From contig JACCIC010000271.1 in assembly GCA_018907035.1 (NCBI GenBank), forward strand, positions 489,001-553,000: DNA of 64,000 nt. Reading direction: 5' to 3'. This stretch comes from Sycobia sp. Sy_11 (taxonomy: Eukaryota > Arthropoda > Insecta > Hymenoptera > Epichrysomallidae). A program made the translations under genes and the position numbers. The notes below the pieces were generated by a model. It saw only the letters and a program-made list of their open reading frames with translations, was not told the origin of the DNA and did no database searches. Below, piece by piece: positions 55,901-58,900 of this stretch (its first letter is position 1; the number at the start of each line of letters is the position of its first letter).

Positions 55901-58900
55901 CTTCAATTCCAGATTGTTGCAGTTATAAAAGTGATTGAAAATGAACTTACATGTATTATAGAATAAGATGAAAAAAGAATTTTGCGAGGATAAATGACAA
56001 CTGATAGGTAAAACTGCAGTTGTAGCATGCCCTTTAGGGGACCTGGAACACGAATGATATCTTACGTGCTGCACTGTCATCGAATCACCTAATCCTTTTC
56101 CAGAATCTTTTTGCCATTTCAATAATTTTTGTAATATTTATCTCTTATATTATTCTCTGATAGAATGCGATGCAAGCGTACATAATTTCTGTAATTTTGT
56201 AAGCACTTTAAAACGATTTGAATGTATACATTATAATAGTATACGAATATCTCATGATTAGAAATTAAAGAGTCGTGTACATTATTGTAATAATTTATAA
56301 TATTTTCTGGAAAAAAATTCTGTAATATTTAAAGAAATCAACTATATGTATATAGATCACTACCATACTTCCATATAACAAATTTCCTTCATCGTTATTG
56401 AATTTAGTATTTTTGATTTATTTGTATTGAAAAATTTATAACAATTAGGAAAAAGTTACAAATAATATTTGGAGCTTTCAAACATTAATATTATACATCA
56501 AATTGGCTGAATTAATACTGAAATAGTGAAACGCATTAAAACTATGTACATAATAATAAACAAATGATTGTATATGAAACAATAAAGTTTGTTAAAAATT
56601 ATTTTAAACGAAATTTGGAGATCTACCTAAAATAAATTTTTACATTCGATATCTTTTTGCTTTAAAATTATATGATAATATTATGAAGAAAATTAAAAAT
56701 TAAAAATTACTTGTACCATGTAAGATCTGAGCGGTGAGGTAGATCCCTGGCGTATCGACTGTGATTGAGCTGATTACAGTATCTCAAAACGTTCATGATT
56801 AATTGCGGTTTTCTTGATAATTATTAGGTTTACAGCAAAAATGGATAGAAAATAAAAATTCATTTGAATAGGATCTACATCTTTTGCTTAAACAATTTTT
56901 TTCTAAACTTAAAATTATTCCATAAAACTTAGTTTTTATCATTTTTTTATCATTGCGCTTGGGGATCCTTATATTTCAACGCGTTAAATTCAACGAACGC
57001 ATGGAGTACCCAGATCAACAATTACCTATGCATTGCGTGATTTTAGATTCCATCCATATTACTTGTGCCCGGCACATGCTATTGAGCTTGTCTGCCAGGC
57101 GATTTGTATTCTGTCAGTGGGCGGAATCACAAATGCATAGAGACTTATTTTTCTTTGATCGGACTCTCTTCACAGACGAGGCAACGTTCGACAACATGGG
57201 AGGAGTTAATCTTCACAACGCGTATTATTATGCAGAATAATCACTGTACACAAAGACGATGGTCAATTAATATTTGGGCGGACATAGTTCGGGAACACAT
57301 CATAGGTTCTATTTTTTATGAGCATAATTTAAACGGCCAGATTTATTTGAATATTCTCGAGAACCGGGTTTCATCTCTACCAGAAATCATTTTACTAGAA
57401 ATTAGGTGACGCATGTGGATAAATAAGTAATATATATATATAATATATTATATATATATTACTTATTTATAATATTTTTTCAATATTTCTTCATAGCATT
57501 TGACAGAATATATTGTATTTTTTTCTATTAGACAGAAAAGCTAATATGCAGCCAAATTATACATGAGAAATTCCCTGATTTGGACCTTAATTGCTCAATG
57601 GAGAAAATTATTGCTTACACCATTCTAACTTATAAATTACGATTTGAACATGATTTTATGGCTCTTCCACTGTAAAATAAAGCTTGATACTAATATGAAA
57701 GTTCATTTTAGCTCATTATTGCATATAAATTATTATCACATCATACAGCATATAATTTCTATAAATATGATTATATACTCAAAAATATATGCAAAGAGAG
57801 ATTGACTCTATTTAAATTTCAAATTCTACTTAAAAATTTTCATGAACTACAATGGCCACTTAAAAATGAAGTTTTAAGTATAATAATACCAAATATTTTA
57901 TTTTTTTATGTTTTTGAATTTTTCATTTTTTTCGAAACAAGTTAAAATAAAAGTTTTCATAAATGTTTCCAAAAATTAAAAAAATTTATTCGTAATTATT
58001 CATTAACGCTTAAAGAATTTTATTTTATAATAGTTTTCGTAAACTTAAATATTTTCTAGTAGATGAATATCAAAACTGCATTTGAAGATACGATCTTCCA
58101 ACGGTAATTTTAAGGCCGCCTTTATAGTTTTGGAAACATTTTAAGCTGAAATTGTAAGGTAAAAAAATACCCCTACATTTATATTTATTTTTTAGTAACA
58201 CATATTCAAATATATAAATATTGTGAACTTTATAAGAAAAAGGCCATAAATCTAAGAGAAACTGACATTTAGGTGCATTTTTTTATTTTTAGGTCAGATT
58301 CTAAAAGAGATTAAAATTAAAATGGAAAAAAAGAATTTGACGTAAAAATGATAATTATGTTTTAAACATTTTCATTCGTATTAAATAATATGATTTTAAT
58401 CCTGATGTTAATCGTAATTGTAACTGTAATAATTGTAACTGTATATTGCTCTCGCAAAATTTAGTTTGACGTTCTGTAAAATGACTTATGATTGATGAAA
58501 ATTCATAAAATTTATTTAGAAAATATGCAGCATTGGATTTTTTAAATTAAAAATTATAGTATCAAAACTAATAAAATGAGAATAATTGTCGCCATTGTTA
58601 TAAATATTGCAGTTAACTACTGACATATATTATGTTGCGGGCATTCTTATGTCGTCCAGAATTCTTGGCGTTCGAAACCAATCTCCGGTTTATGAGTACC
58701 TTTTCTCATATTACTCTCCGATGGGAGCAATGAAAAATTTATTTAAAGTACAAGAAGGCGAGTAATGTAAATTTTATTAGAATGATCATTAATGATATAA
58801 TATTCTATTGATCATAATTAATTAATTGATATAAAGCAGGCGTTGCTCATGGAGATGAGCTGTTATATTTGTTTTACTCAAATATTTTTAAAAATAAGCC

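Larger units (their letters stand above)
53880..56905. mobile_element. Long-inverted-repeat element hosting mariner and MITE
   Basis: 53880-54530 matches the reverse complement of 56090-56905 (for example ATCTACCTCGCCGCTCAGAT against ATCTGAGCGGTGAGGTAGAT). The arms reach to the insertion borders of the mariner (54531) and the MITE (56089), so before those insertions the arms met almost directly. A foldback-type element or an old inverted duplication; no transposase of its own is seen. Confidence 0.8.
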
